Assembly (NCBI RefSeq): GCF_003217495.1
Contig: NZ_QJSW01000009.1
Span: 54,274 to 118,273, forward strand
DNA: 64,000 bases
DNA from: Paenibacillus barcinonensis
Lineage (GTDB): Bacteria > Bacillota > Bacilli > Paenibacillales > Paenibacillaceae
Direction of reading: 5' to 3'
This document shows, one piece after another, positions 1 to 7,933 of the stretch (the stretch's first letter is position 1; every line of letters starts with the position of its first letter). The translations under genes and the position numbers were made by a program. Below the pieces are notes generated by a model. It searched no databases. It worked only from the letters and a program-made list of their open reading frames with translations, and was not told the origin of the DNA.

Positions 1-140
1 GTTCAAGTAAATCCGAGGACAACCAGCGATCGGAAGAACACCCCGCCCCCGGAGCGTCCACCCGCAGCTCCGGCCCTAAACGCCTGAAGTGCCCTGCACC
101 ATCAGGCGCCTACCAAGCTTCAAGTCAATTCAACGCAAAA

Positions 141-171
141 AAAGCACTATCCCCAAAGGGCCAGCGCTTTT
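141..171 (-). terminator. Terminator-like hairpin in repeat unit 1 (second copy at 456-486)
   Basis: Interrupted inverted repeat: AAAGC and GCTTT arms, with CCC AAA GGG at the tip. Read on the minus strand it is followed by a run of T, as in an intrinsic terminator. The galactanase gene is transcribed toward it, so it could end that transcript. The same hairpin recurs 315 bp further on. Confidence 0.4.
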
Positions 172-241
172 CGTCTTGCTTTACCCTGCTCCTGTGCCAA
201 GTCAGAGCACGTTTTAGAAGCTTTCCAAGGAGCAGCGCGTA

Positions 242-378
242 GTGGAGGGGGCGGGAGTGATTCTGTAGAAGCGAAGCGCTCGCGTTTGTCCACGGATTTT
301 CCCCTATAAAGTGGAGTTCAAGTAAATCCGAGGACAACCAGCGATCGGAAGAACACCCCGCCCCCGGAGCGTCCACCC
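242..378. repeat. Structured dispersed element, family 2, copy D1
   Basis: This segment matches 47602-47739 in order and spacing: a GTGGAGG-like start, AAGCGAAGCG followed by CTCGCG, a long hairpin, then GCGATCGGAAG and a CCGGAGCG tail. The hairpin pairs TTGTCC (286-291) with GGACAA (332-337), and CGGATTT (293-299) with AAATCCG (324-330). The sdh copy keeps the inner helix with a G-C to A-T exchange. It crosses the boundary between repeat units 1 and 2. Function unknown. Confidence 0.6.
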
Positions 379-556
379 GCAGCTCCGGCCCTAAACGCCT
401 GAAGTGCCCTGCACCATCAGGCGCCTACCAAGCTTCAAGTCAATTCAACGCAAAAAAAGCACTATCCCCAAAGGGCCAGCGCTTTTCGTCTTGCTTTACC
501 CTGCTCCTGTGCCAAGTCAGAGCACGTTTTAGAAGCTTTCCAAGGAGCAGCGCGTA

Positions 557-693
557 GTGGAGGGGGCGGGAGTGATTCTGTAGAAGCGAAGCGCTCGCGT
601 TTGTCCACGGATTTTCCCCTATAAAGTGGAGTTCAAGTAAATCCGAGGACAACCAGCGATCGGAAGAACACCCCGCCCCCGGAGCGTCCACCC
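557..693. repeat. Structured dispersed element, family 2, copy D2
   Basis: Identical to copy D1, displaced by 315 bp. It ends close to where the third, partial repeat unit stops matching, about 40 bp from the 3' end of the galactanase gene on the opposite strand. Confidence 0.6.
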
Positions 694-732
694 GCAGCTC
701 TCACCACATGTAGAGGCTCCTAACCCCGTGCC

Positions 733-1788
733 TTAGTCAATAAACCCTTCCATGACGGCTGTTGGCATCATGTTGGACTGCCAAGCGCCTTTACCGTATC
801 CACCGTTATAGCCAGGTGTAGCCTGCGGCTCCCAGTAGAATACGCCTTTTCCTTTGCCATTTGGCAGATTGCGAATTTGATTTTTCATCGCAGCTACGAA
901 GCTTTTGCCTGCCGCCGCCTGATTGTTGTCCATGCCAATTTCGGAGATCATGATCTCTTTGCCGTACCGATTGATCATATCCTTTGCATTGTTGACCGTG
1001 TTGGTCACCGCAGTATTCCAGCCGGAAGCGGAAGGGTAAAGCGACATAGCGATCATGTCAAAGTTAGCGCCGTTGTTGATCAGGCCGCCAATATTCCAGA
1101 CATACAGCGCATTGTCGTCGCCACCGGCCAGATGAACGATCGTTTTGGTGCCGCTGCTAATGGATTTTACCGCATTATGTCCTGTGTTCACGAGCCATGC
1201 ATAGTTTTTCATGTTAACAGAGGCTTTCCCGTCATCCCATAACATGCCGTTGCTTGTTTCGTTACCGATCTGTACCCAGTCCGGCGTAACCCCTTTGTTT
1301 TGCATAGCTGTCATCACTTCACGTGTATAATTCCAGACAGCGTCCATGAGCTGTTGGAAGGAGTAATTTTTCCATGCCGCTGGTTTGCTTTGTTTGCCTG
1401 GGTCTGCCCAGGAATCGCTGTAGTGAAGTGTGAGCATGACACTCATGCCTGCATTTTTGGCACGCTGTGCAAGAGCAGCCGCGCGATCCTTATTCATGTA
1501 ACCGTTACCATAATCGTTCGATGGATTAACGAATACCCGAATACGAACGGAGTTAATTTGGTAATCCTTTTTCAAAATATCAATAATATCACGTTGTACC
1601 CCGTTTTTATCCTTCCATTTGTACCCTTGAGCCTCCATGCCGGGAACCCAGCTGATGTCAGCTCCCTTGGCAAAGCTCGGTGCGGCGCTGGCGTGCTGGC
1701 CTGCAGGCAGCAGAATAGAAGTAAATAACAAAACCAATGCCAGCAGAACGCTTGTCTTAACCTTGAAACCCCTTACATTTTTAAACAT
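733..1788 (-). CDS. Secreted arabinogalactan endo-beta-1,4-galactanase (GH53)
   Basis: Predicted to cut beta-1,4-galactan in pectic arabinogalactan outside the cell. The 351-residue product starts with a basic N-terminus, a hydrophobic stretch at about 13-30 and an ASAA-type signal peptidase site near 33-36. The rest is one GH53 TIM barrel without an added binding domain. The acid/base glutamate is E177 in QIGNET and the nucleophile is E283 in ISEIG. A GAGGAGG ribosome site lies about 10 nt before ATG. The gene is monocistronic and runs toward the 315-bp repeats. No galactan transporter or galactosidase gene is adjacent. Family assignment is firm; exact substrate preference is inferred. Confidence 0.93.
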   Translation of the reverse strand: MFKNVRGFKVKTSVLLALVLLFTSILLPAGQHASAAPSFAKGADISWVPGMEAQGYKWKDKNGVQRDIIDILKKDYQINSVRIRVFVNPSNDYGNGYMNKDRAAALAQRAKNAGMSVMLTLHYSDSWADPGKQSKPAAWKNYSFQQLMDAVWNYTREVMTAMQNKGVTPDWVQIGNETSNGMLWDDGKASVNMKNYAWLVNTGHNAVKSISSGTKTIVHLAGGDDNALYVWNIGGLINNGANFDMIAMSLYPSASGWNTAVTNTVNNAKDMINRYGKEIMISEIGMDNNQAAAGKSFVAAMKNQIRNLPNGKGKGVFYWEPQATPGYNGGYGKGAWQSNMMPTAVMEGFID

Positions 1789-1829
1789 TACAACATGCCT
1801 CCTCGGTTATATATTGGAACTGCATCCTC

Positions 1830-1858
1830 ATTATAGCCGTCTGGATTCAAACTGCTAA
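1830..1858 (-). promoter_or_regulatory. Sigma-A-type promoter of the galactanase gene
   Basis: Read on the minus strand: TTAGCA at 1858-1853, a 17-bp spacer, and a perfect TATAAT at 1835-1830, about 40 bp before the start codon. The weak -35 suggests that an activator may be needed. I saw no clear catabolite-response element here. Confidence 0.6.
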
Positions 1859-1929
1859 AGGGTCGGTTTGCAATATTTTGGTTGTTTTATTAACCACTCT
1901 GTCTTCCTGGCTTCTGCATCAAAGACAAA

Positions 1930-2112
1930 AAAGGCAAAACAAAAAGCCGTCCGAAGACGGCTTTTCTACCCGTGGCGCTTTTTGAAACATTGATCCGTAT
2001 CCCGCGCCTCCATCAGCCTCCTGTTAATTGGAGCTAGTGGATCGGGTAAGGGACACGTTCAACATGTGATTAGAAATGTTGACGCACCTCCTTTCCTTGT
2101 GCCAAGAGTATA
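1930..2112 (-). ncRNA. Candidate structured small RNA (about 160 nt) ending in an intrinsic terminator
   Basis: Minus strand. A TATACT -10 box lies at 2112-2107. The predicted transcript then shows several helices: TCAACAT pairing with ATGTTGA, an AGCTCC/GGAGGCT hairpin, and GGCGC pairing with GCGCC. It ends in a strong terminator, AAAAGCCGTC / GACGGCTTTT at 1942-1965, followed by T-rich sequence. A near-perfect Shine-Dalgarno sequence (AAGGAGGTG) sits near the 5' end, but no start codon is correctly spaced after it. I could not match it to 6S, SRP RNA or a riboswitch class I remember. It could instead be the structured 3' end of the upstream small gene's mRNA. Confidence 0.4.
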
Positions 2113-2161
2113 TAACACTCTATTTCGAAAAGCTAGTCTTTTTTTCATGTTTACGCAAAAA

Positions 2162-2389
2162 TTATTTCTCGGTTTGAAACATCGTCGTTTCCCGTGCATA
2201 ATGACTCTTTGTGCCATCCTCATTACGGATTCGCACACTTTCATCGCTGATGCGCTCAACGATGCCGCGACCAACTTCACAATATACACCTGCCGGATCT
2301 TCCTGCCATGCTGTAACTACACATTGAGACAGGGCAGCGGTGAAAAATTCAATATTTTTTTGCAGTGTTCTAGGTTTGTTCGATTTCAT
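2162..2389 (-). CDS. Small conserved-looking hypothetical protein (75 aa)
   Basis: The 75-residue product is soluble, without signal peptide or membrane segment. It shows a plausible compact beta-rich pattern (AGVYCEVGRGIVERI, then an ESVRIRNEDG turn). An AAAGGAG ribosome site lies 12 nt before ATG, which supports translation. I do not recognise the family. It is divergent from ppk and followed on the same strand by the candidate small RNA. Codon use looks like that of its neighbours. Confidence 0.6.
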   Translation of the reverse strand: MKSNKPRTLQKNIEFFTAALSQCVVTAWQEDPAGVYCEVGRGIVERISDESVRIRNEDGTKSHYARETTMFQTEK

Positions 2390-2523
2390 GGAATAGAATA
2401 CTCCTTTAAAATAACTATAATGTGGGATAATAACAACAGCCGTTCAAGTCACACTCTAGTTCACTTTACCTTGTCTATTGCCCTTTGTAAAGGGATGGAA
2501 AAAGTTACGGTCATGAGTTATCA

Positions 2524-2551
2524 TTTACATAAATTTAACACTCCGTTAACA
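2524..2551 (+). promoter_or_regulatory. Candidate PhoP-binding region (Pho boxes) upstream of ppk
   Basis: Three direct repeats, TTTACA (2524), TTAACA (2535) and TTAACA (2546), lie at exactly 11-bp intervals on the ppk strand. This fits the PhoP-box pattern of Bacillus (TT(A/T/C)ACA repeated with 5-bp gaps). A possible -10 box, TACAAT, follows at 2584-2589. Control by phosphate starvation is an inference from this motif. Confidence 0.5.
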
Positions 2552-2670
2552 TTCCGATGACGCTTGTAGTGGATTACGAATAGTACAATTATAGAAGAGT
2601 TTCGCAAGAACACAATCATATACAAGAAGTTCGAATAAGAATTCACATGCATCACATTCGGAGGCCAGAC

Positions 2671-4752
2671 ATGCATAAGGATATTAAGACAGGCAACTAT
2701 GTTAACCGTGATTTGAGCTGGGTTGAATTTAACAGACGTGTGCTCCAGGAGGCTCAGGATTCTACGACGCCGATGCTGGAGCGGATGAGATTTCTTGGCA
2801 TCGTTGCCAGCAATCTGGACGAGTTTGTCAGTGTCAGACTGGCAGAGACCAAGGAGAAGATCAAGGCTGGATTTACGCAAAAAGACTTCACAGGGTACAC
2901 CCCTCCCGGGCTATACCGCAGATTAATCAAACGAACCGGGACCATGGTCGCGGAGCAATATAAAACGTATCGTGAACTCGTTCGTCTTCTCGCCAAGAAG
3001 GGTGTGCATATTCAGGAATATGTCGATCTTAATGTGACACAGCAGCGCGCGATGGACCAATATTATCATGACATTATCTTCCCCGTGCTGACCCCGATGG
3101 CGATTGACCAGAGCCGCCCGTTTCCGCTGGTACATAACAAGTCCGTTTATTTATCAGTTATGCTGCAGAAGGAGGACGAGCTGGATGGTGAGCCCTTTAT
3201 GGCCATCGTGCAGGTTCCCTCCAATCTTCCTCGCATCGTAAAGGTTCCTTTGCGGGCGAATAGCAAGAAGAAAACCTTCATTCTGATTGAGGATCTGATC
3301 AAACAGCATGTGCATACCCTGTTTAGCGGATATGTGTCGCTGGCTGTGCAGGAGTTCAGAGTGACTCGTAACGCGGACCTTTCGATTAACGAGGAGGAAG
3401 CTGAGGATCTGCTGGAGGCGATTGAAAAGGAGCTGCGACGCAGACGGCGCGGAGCACCTGTCAGGCTGGAGGTATGCAAGGATTTCCGCAGTGACGCATT
3501 ACAGGAGCTGCAGGAGGAATTTGAGATTCAGGACCCGATCTTCGAAATTGACGGACCACTGGATCTCAGCTTCCTCTCTGGATTTGTAGACAGTCTGGAC
3601 GGATTCTCCCATCTGAAGTACGGTGCGGTGCAGCCCGTCTATCCACCAGAGTTTGTGCCAAGAGAGAGTCATTTTGAACTGCTACGCAAAAGAGATGTGC
3701 TGGTTCATCATCCCTATGAATCGTTCGAACCAGTGACAGATTTCATTCTGGAGGCCTCGGAGGACCCACAGGTTCTGGCCATTAAAATGACACTATATCG
3801 GGTAAATGGTGATTCAAGACTGATCCCGGCACTTGCTCTTGCAGCAGAGAGCGGCAAGCAGGTCACCGTCGTGGTGGAGCTGAAGGCACGCTTTGATGAA
3901 GAGCGTAACATCGCTTGGGCACGAAAGCTGGAAAAGGCAGGCTGTCACGTCGTTTATGGTCTGGTGGGGCTGAAAACACATGCCAAAATCATTCTCGTTG
4001 TACGGCGGGAGCAGCAAGGGCTGCGTCGCTATGTTCACGTTGGGACAGGGAACTATAACGAAAGCACAGCCAAAGTATACACGGATGTTGGACTGTTCAC
4101 CGCTAACCCTATTATCGGGGAAGATGCATCAGAGCTGTTTAATGAGATTACCGGTTATTCCGGTCCGAAGGCGCTGCAGGCCTTCCGAGTTGCCCCGGAT
4201 GGCATGAAGGACGAGTTGTTTTCTCTCATCCAGCGTGAAACCGAGCATGCCTTGAAGGGCAAACGTGCGAGAATTATTGCGAAGATCAATTCCTTATCCC
4301 ATCAGGAAATTATTGATCAGCTCTATGCTGCTTCCCAGGCAGGGGTGCAGATTGATCTGATTGTGCGTGGTGTGTGCTGTCTGCGTCCAGGCATAGAAGG
4401 GCTGAGCGAGAACATCCGTGTGATCAGCATCGTGGATCGCTTCCTTGAGCATTCGCGGCTGTTCTATTTTGAGAATGATGGCAACCCGGACGTTTTCATC
4501 TCAAGTGCAGACTGGATGTCACGCAACCTGAACCGGCGTATTGAGCTGATGTGTCCTGTATTTGATCCTACATTGAAGAAGATGCTGGTGGACATTCTGA
4601 ATCTGTCTCTGAACGACAATGTGAAGGCCAGACAGCTTATGCCCAATGGAAACTATGTATTCGTAAAAAATGAAAAGCCCCCGCTGAGAAGTCAGACGGA
4701 GGCGATGGGCATTATCCCTTGGAAGCCTGCTGAATGGAGTGTTTTAACGTAA
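2671..4752 (+). CDS. ppk: Polyphosphate kinase (PPK1)
   Basis: Makes inorganic polyphosphate reversibly from the terminal phosphate of ATP. From this start the product is 693 residues, normal for PPK1. It carries the N-terminal helical domain (NRDLSWVEFN near the start), the middle head domain, and two C-terminal phospholipase-D-like domains. The HVGTGNYNE segment and the conserved LEHSRLFYF histidine segment belong to the catalytic C-terminal half. ATG 2671 is preferred over ATG 2647 because CGGAGG sits 6 nt before it. The 3' end overlaps the convergent exopolyphosphatase gene by 41 bp, so the opposing enzymes of polyphosphate metabolism are tail to tail. Pho boxes upstream suggest phosphate control. 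Confidence 0.95.
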   Translation: MHKDIKTGNYVNRDLSWVEFNRRVLQEAQDSTTPMLERMRFLGIVASNLDEFVSVRLAETKEKIKAGFTQKDFTGYTPPGLYRRLIKRTGTMVAEQYKTYRELVRLLAKKGVHIQEYVDLNVTQQRAMDQYYHDIIFPVLTPMAIDQSRPFPLVHNKSVYLSVMLQKEDELDGEPFMAIVQVPSNLPRIVKVPLRANSKKKTFILIEDLIKQHVHTLFSGYVSLAVQEFRVTRNADLSINEEEAEDLLEAIEKELRRRRRGAPVRLEVCKDFRSDALQELQEEFEIQDPIFEIDGPLDLSFLSGFVDSLDGFSHLKYGAVQPVYPPEFVPRESHFELLRKRDVLVHHPYESFEPVTDFILEASEDPQVLAIKMTLYRVNGDSRLIPALALAAESGKQVTVVVELKARFDEERNIAWARKLEKAGCHVVYGLVGLKTHAKIILVVRREQQGLRRYVHVGTGNYNESTAKVYTDVGLFTANPIIGEDASELFNEITGYSGPKALQAFRVAPDGMKDELFSLIQRETEHALKGKRARIIAKINSLSHQEIIDQLYAASQAGVQIDLIVRGVCCLRPGIEGLSENIRVISIVDRFLEHSRLFYFENDGNPDVFISSADWMSRNLNRRIELMCPVFDPTLKKMLVDILNLSLNDNVKARQLMPNGNYVFVKNEKPPLRSQTEAMGIIPWKPAEWSVLT

Positions 4753-6238
4753 CTCCCCAAGCTTCTTGTACATCTTTGACGGCATCTTCCAGGCCGTTCA
4801 ATTCCAGAAGAGGCTCGTCTGTACAGGTTAACATTACCTGCAGCGAGTCTTTTTCTTTGTGTGCATGCATGGTGGCGATGCTCTCAGCGCGGTTCATGGC
4901 TTCGGCTGCACGTAGCAACGAGCCGATTCGGTGAGCAAGCTGTACATCCGAATCGTTCAGAATGTCCTCATGCTTCTGAATCAGCTGAGGTGTTCTTTTT
5001 TTCGGGTGATAGTCGGCGGCAATGGCACTAAGAATCGTTTCCCGATGAGACAGTCCGTAAATGCTGGCGTTCATAATCCAGTATGCCGAGTGTTGGGTGT
5101 AGCGGAAATAGTTAATCTGTTTGCCAGCCATGTGCAGCATGGAGGCAGTGTAAAGAATTCGTTCTTCCGCAGCATCAGGAGCAGCTCCCTGCAAAGCAGT
5201 GTACAGTGTGAGCATATCCTGATAAATATGCTTCAGACGCTTCTGCGGAATCGGCGGACCGAAGTGAAGGAAATTACGAATGCTATCCTTCAGTGCATCT
5301 GGTGCGGCAGGTTGACCCGAAGCCAGGTAATCCCGTAACAGTCCATCTCTAAGCCCGGCTCCGCTTACGACATAACGGTCCCCTTGTATAAGACGAAAGA
5401 CGGTTCGAAGAATCAATACACCAGGCACGATAATGTCAGCCCGATCTTTGGCGAGTCCAGGTACTTTTTTACGCTGGGCAGAGGTCATGTAGGGCAGGGA
5501 GCGTGCGATATTTTCCATCGCATCCTTACCGATTTCATAATGATGTGTGATTGGAAGAGAGTATTGGATTCGCTTTTGCTCCACTTTTGCCAGTGTACGC
5601 ATTGTACCGCCCAGCCCGACCAGCGGCAGTCCGGGGTGCTCGCGAATCCAGTCCTGATCCTGCAAAGCAGCGATGACCTCGCTGCACAGCGCTGCTTCAT
5701 TTGCTTCGGTCCATTCGTCCTCTCCTCCATAACGGGCATGTGAATTCACAGCACCGATCGGCAGAGAGACACTGTGCAGTCGTTCGCGATTGCGGAATAC
5801 GGTGATTTCTGTACTGCCGCCTCCGATATCTACCACAAATCCGTCTGTCAGCTCAATGGACTGAATGACACCCAAAAATCCGTAGTAGGCTTCCCGGTCA
5901 CCGGAGACACATTCAATCGTAAGTCCCGTTTCACTCTCCAGCCACTCGATAATATGAGCTGCATTGACCGCATTGCGAATGGCAGCCGTAGCAGCGGCGC
6001 GAATGTCCACGGTCTGGTAAGACTCGCAGGTAGCTTTGAATTGACGCAGAATCGTTACGGCCGTATTCAGTGAGGATCGCTGGATGGTACCGTCAGGTTC
6101 GACAACTCCACTGAGCCTGGCGGCATATTTGTCTTCATGAATGATGCGGTAGGCTCCCTCTTCATGTAACTCATAGATGACCAATCGAATGGAGTTCGAG
6201 CCGATATCAACAATGCCAAGTGTTTTATGTTGTGTCAT
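4712..6238 (-). CDS. ppx: Exopolyphosphatase / Ppx-GppA family phosphatase
   Basis: Expected to release phosphate from the ends of polyphosphate; some relatives hydrolyse pppGpp. The 508-residue product starts with the ASKHA phosphate-binding loop (IVDIGSNSIRL, residues 9-19) and has the second loop VVDIGGGSTE near 140. The C-terminal part resembles an HD-type helical domain, as in longer Ppx proteins. An AAGGGAG ribosome site precedes ATG. It shares 41 bp with ppk on the opposite strand and is followed upstream by a small membrane protein gene in the same direction. Ppx versus GppA specificity cannot be decided from sequence alone. Confidence 0.9.
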   Translation of the reverse strand: MTQHKTLGIVDIGSNSIRLVIYELHEEGAYRIIHEDKYAARLSGVVEPDGTIQRSSLNTAVTILRQFKATCESYQTVDIRAAATAAIRNAVNAAHIIEWLESETGLTIECVSGDREAYYGFLGVIQSIELTDGFVVDIGGGSTEITVFRNRERLHSVSLPIGAVNSHARYGGEDEWTEANEAALCSEVIAALQDQDWIREHPGLPLVGLGGTMRTLAKVEQKRIQYSLPITHHYEIGKDAMENIARSLPYMTSAQRKKVPGLAKDRADIIVPGVLILRTVFRLIQGDRYVVSGAGLRDGLLRDYLASGQPAAPDALKDSIRNFLHFGPPIPQKRLKHIYQDMLTLYTALQGAAPDAAEERILYTASMLHMAGKQINYFRYTQHSAYWIMNASIYGLSHRETILSAIAADYHPKKRTPQLIQKHEDILNDSDVQLAHRIGSLLRAAEAMNRAESIATMHAHKEKDSLQVMLTCTDEPLLELNGLEDAVKDVQEAWGVTLKHSIQQASKG

Positions 6239-6265
6239 AAATTTCTCCCTTCTACAAAGGTTCGG

Positions 6266-6520
6266 TTACCCGTAACGGTATAGGGCAGCCATCGCTTCCG
6301 GTGAGCCTGGAGGCGTGGCGGAGAAGGGCGTGGTCAGCATAACAACGATGATAAAGACGATGAAACAGGCGAACAAAATACAGCTCAGGGCAAAGCCGCG
6401 ATTGCGTTTTTTGATAAACAGACGAATACCGATGACAAAGAGAAGTACCGTCACCGCAACCAGAACAATGGACATTGCGAAATAGGCTATGCCGTACAGT
6501 GATTTGAAAAATGCTTCCAT
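6266..6520 (-). CDS. Small two-helix membrane protein of unknown function
   Basis: The 84-residue product has two hydrophobic segments, about 10-35 and 43-63, separated by a basic loop (KKRNR) that suggests a hairpin in the membrane. The short tail is rich in Pro and Ala. An AAGGAG site lies 11 nt upstream of ATG. The gene ends 27 bp before the ppx start on the same strand, so the two are probably co-transcribed. I do not recognise the family. Confidence 0.7.
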   Translation of the reverse strand: MEAFFKSLYGIAYFAMSIVLVAVTVLLFVIGIRLFIKKRNRGFALSCILFACFIVFIIVVMLTTPFSATPPGSPEAMAALYRYG

Positions 6521-6753
6521 GTCTTCTGAACGCTCCTTAAATCCTCATTTTGCCTTTACAAGTCATTCTTTAGTAGCATACGACAGATTGAAGCGTTTGA
6601 AAAGCAGAGTGGCTGTTGTCTCGTATTCTCGATTCAAAGCGGGACAGGTTCCCCGGAAAAGGGGCCCCTGCCTTGGACAATCATCCAAGAAAACGGAGCA
6701 TGGATTGAGTATGTATAAGGTAGAAGCATTGTTTCAAGAGAGGAGATCAATTG

Positions 6754-7413
6754 ATGTCGAGACAGTTAGCAAGCAAATGGCGCAAGACGGCGCTTTTAAT
6801 GAAATATCCGGTTGCTGCCGCCCATATTCCGCAGACCAAAGCATTTAATTCATCCAATCTGCTCCACATGCTCCACTATTATGGAATGGTATTTATTAAG
6901 CCGATTGTTGGCGGCGGTGGATATGGTGTGATCAGAGTATCCCGAAGCGGTGGAGTCTACAGGTATACACATATGAAGGTTAGTCGTTCATTCGTTAATT
7001 TTGATCAGATGTATCGTTCCCTCTTACGTGTGAAGGCAAGACGCAAGTATATGATTCAGCAGGGCATTCATCTTGCCACCATTCACGGAAGACCTGTGGA
7101 CTATCGAGTGAAGGTGGTCAAGACCGAGCAGGGCTGGGTGTTTCGTTCTTTGGTTGGCAGATGGGCTCGTCCGGGTCTTTGCGTAACCAATCTGAGTAAG
7201 GGAGGAACGATGCTGTCCGGCAAAAGAGCACTGGCATTGTCACTGCCTCATATTGCGAATCGGTACAAACGGCAGGAGATGCGTTCATTGACGCTAGCAT
7301 GCACACATATTATGGAGAGTCAGCTTCCGGGTATAGGTCAGCTGGGCTTTGACTACGGGCTGGATCACTCAGGAAAAATATGGATTCTGGAAGTGAATAC
7401 AAGACCTCAATGA
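6754..7413 (+). CDS. YheC/YheD-type ATP-grasp protein (spore coat-associated family)
   Basis: The 219-residue product matches the YheC/YheD family, ATP-grasp proteins linked to the Bacillus endospore coat. Visible marks are a glycine-rich nucleotide loop (KPIVGGGGYGVIRV, near 50-63), a DYRVKVV strand, and the C-terminal ATP-grasp metal segment WILEVNTRPQ at the very end. It is shorter than the roughly 360-450 residues of many relatives. A TTG codon directly before ATG gives an alternative start one residue earlier; AGGAG suits either. A GC-rich hairpin around 6645-6670 lies in the leader. The natural substrate of the family is unknown to me. Confidence 0.8.
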   Translation: MSRQLASKWRKTALLMKYPVAAAHIPQTKAFNSSNLLHMLHYYGMVFIKPIVGGGGYGVIRVSRSGGVYRYTHMKVSRSFVNFDQMYRSLLRVKARRKYMIQQGIHLATIHGRPVDYRVKVVKTEQGWVFRSLVGRWARPGLCVTNLSKGGTMLSGKRALALSLPHIANRYKRQEMRSLTLACTHIMESQLPGIGQLGFDYGLDHSGKIWILEVNTRPQ

Positions 7414-7592
7414 AAATAGCAGAAAAGACTAAAGGAAATTCAGGAAAAACCGATAGTATATACAAGAGGAATGGTAAGGAAAGCGTTTGAAAATTTTCAA
7501 GCTTGGGTAATACATTCCGAGAAACGCTGGAAAATATGAAAATAGTTCTAAATTTTTGTTTATTCATAGTTCTACAGGCTGCTCATACGTCC

Positions 7593-7693
7593 TGTGTATA
7601 AATAATGTCCACAGTATCCACTGTTATATATTCTATGTTTTTTCCAATTATCAACAATCTATACACAGGATTTCCACATGTCGTTGTGGATAA
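7593..7693. promoter_or_regulatory. Cluster of DnaA boxes upstream of sda
   Basis: Two perfect DnaA boxes occur on the minus strand: TTATACACA (7601-7593) and TTATCCACA (7693-7685). One-mismatch boxes lie between them on the plus strand: TTATCAACA at 7648-7656 and CTATACACA at 7659-7667. The right-hand perfect box ends 10 bp before the sda -35 box. In B. subtilis, DnaA activates sda through such boxes, so this is read as promoter control rather than as an origin. Confidence 0.8.
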
Positions 7694-7702
7694 CAAGAAC
7701 GC

Positions 7703-7731
7703 TTGTTCTCTTTGTGAATCTCTGATATGAT
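7703..7731 (+). promoter_or_regulatory. Sigma-A promoter of sda
   Basis: TTGTTC at 7703-7708, a 17-bp spacer, and TATGAT at 7726-7731. It lies just downstream of the DnaA-box cluster. It also rules out the longer open frame beginning at 7727, which overlaps the -10 box. Confidence 0.75.
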
Positions 7732-7768
7732 AGTTTTGAGGAAAAAAAAGGAAAGGTTGTGGCGGGAA

Positions 7769-7912
7769 ATGGCTATGTTATCCGATGAGATGTTGTTGGA
7801 TTCCTACCATAAAGCGATCGAACTGGATCTCGAAGGAGATTTCATCGCGCTGCTATTGGCAGAAATCCATAAGCGCAAACTGGATACCAACGTATCTGCC
7901 ATTCTTCACTAG
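7769..7912 (+). CDS. sda: Sporulation checkpoint inhibitor Sda
   Basis: Sda is a short helical hairpin that binds the sporulation kinase KinA and blocks phosphorelay signalling when DNA replication is disturbed. The 47-residue product follows the B. subtilis Sda pattern: LSDEMLLDSYHKAIELDL, then a DFI segment and a second helix LLLAEIHKRKL. Start ATG 7769 fits the Sda length; ATG 7775 is the alternative. A GGAAAGG sequence lies 12 nt upstream. Perfect DnaA boxes in the promoter agree with known DnaA control of sda and strengthen the call. Confidence 0.9.
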   Translation: MAMLSDEMLLDSYHKAIELDLEGDFIALLLAEIHKRKLDTNVSAILH

Positions 7913-7933
7913 AGATCCTCATTGCAGGCAATG

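Larger units (their letters stand above)
1..700. repeat. 315-bp tandem direct repeat, two full copies plus a 70-bp partial copy
   Basis: The sequence starting at 1 restarts at 316 and again at 631, so the period is 315 bp. The two full copies read as identical. The third copy matches only to about 700 and then diverges, 33 bp before the galactanase stop codon. The array may continue left of the window. Each unit holds a hairpin with an A/T tract and a longer structured segment, listed separately. An 83-codon minus-strand frame crosses each unit but overlaps these hairpins and resembles no family I know, so I do not call it a gene. Confidence 0.95.

Noticed and set aside
125..691. Two identical 83-codon minus-strand frames in the 315-bp repeats
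   Set aside because: They arise because the repeat unit is duplicated, overlap hairpins and a terminator-like element, and resemble no protein family. The matching sdh element does not preserve such a frame.
1..700. CRISPR array
   Set aside because: The units are 315 bp and identical throughout, without short repeats and unique spacers, and no cas gene is near.
877..1858. Plus-strand frames opposite the galactanase gene
   Set aside because: They are shadows of a clearly coding minus strand and lack ribosome sites.
7593..7693. DnaA boxes as a chromosomal or plasmid replication origin
   Set aside because: The boxes sit exactly at the promoter of sda, a known DnaA target. No dnaA/dnaN or replication initiator gene and no AT-rich unwinding array of origin type is adjacent.
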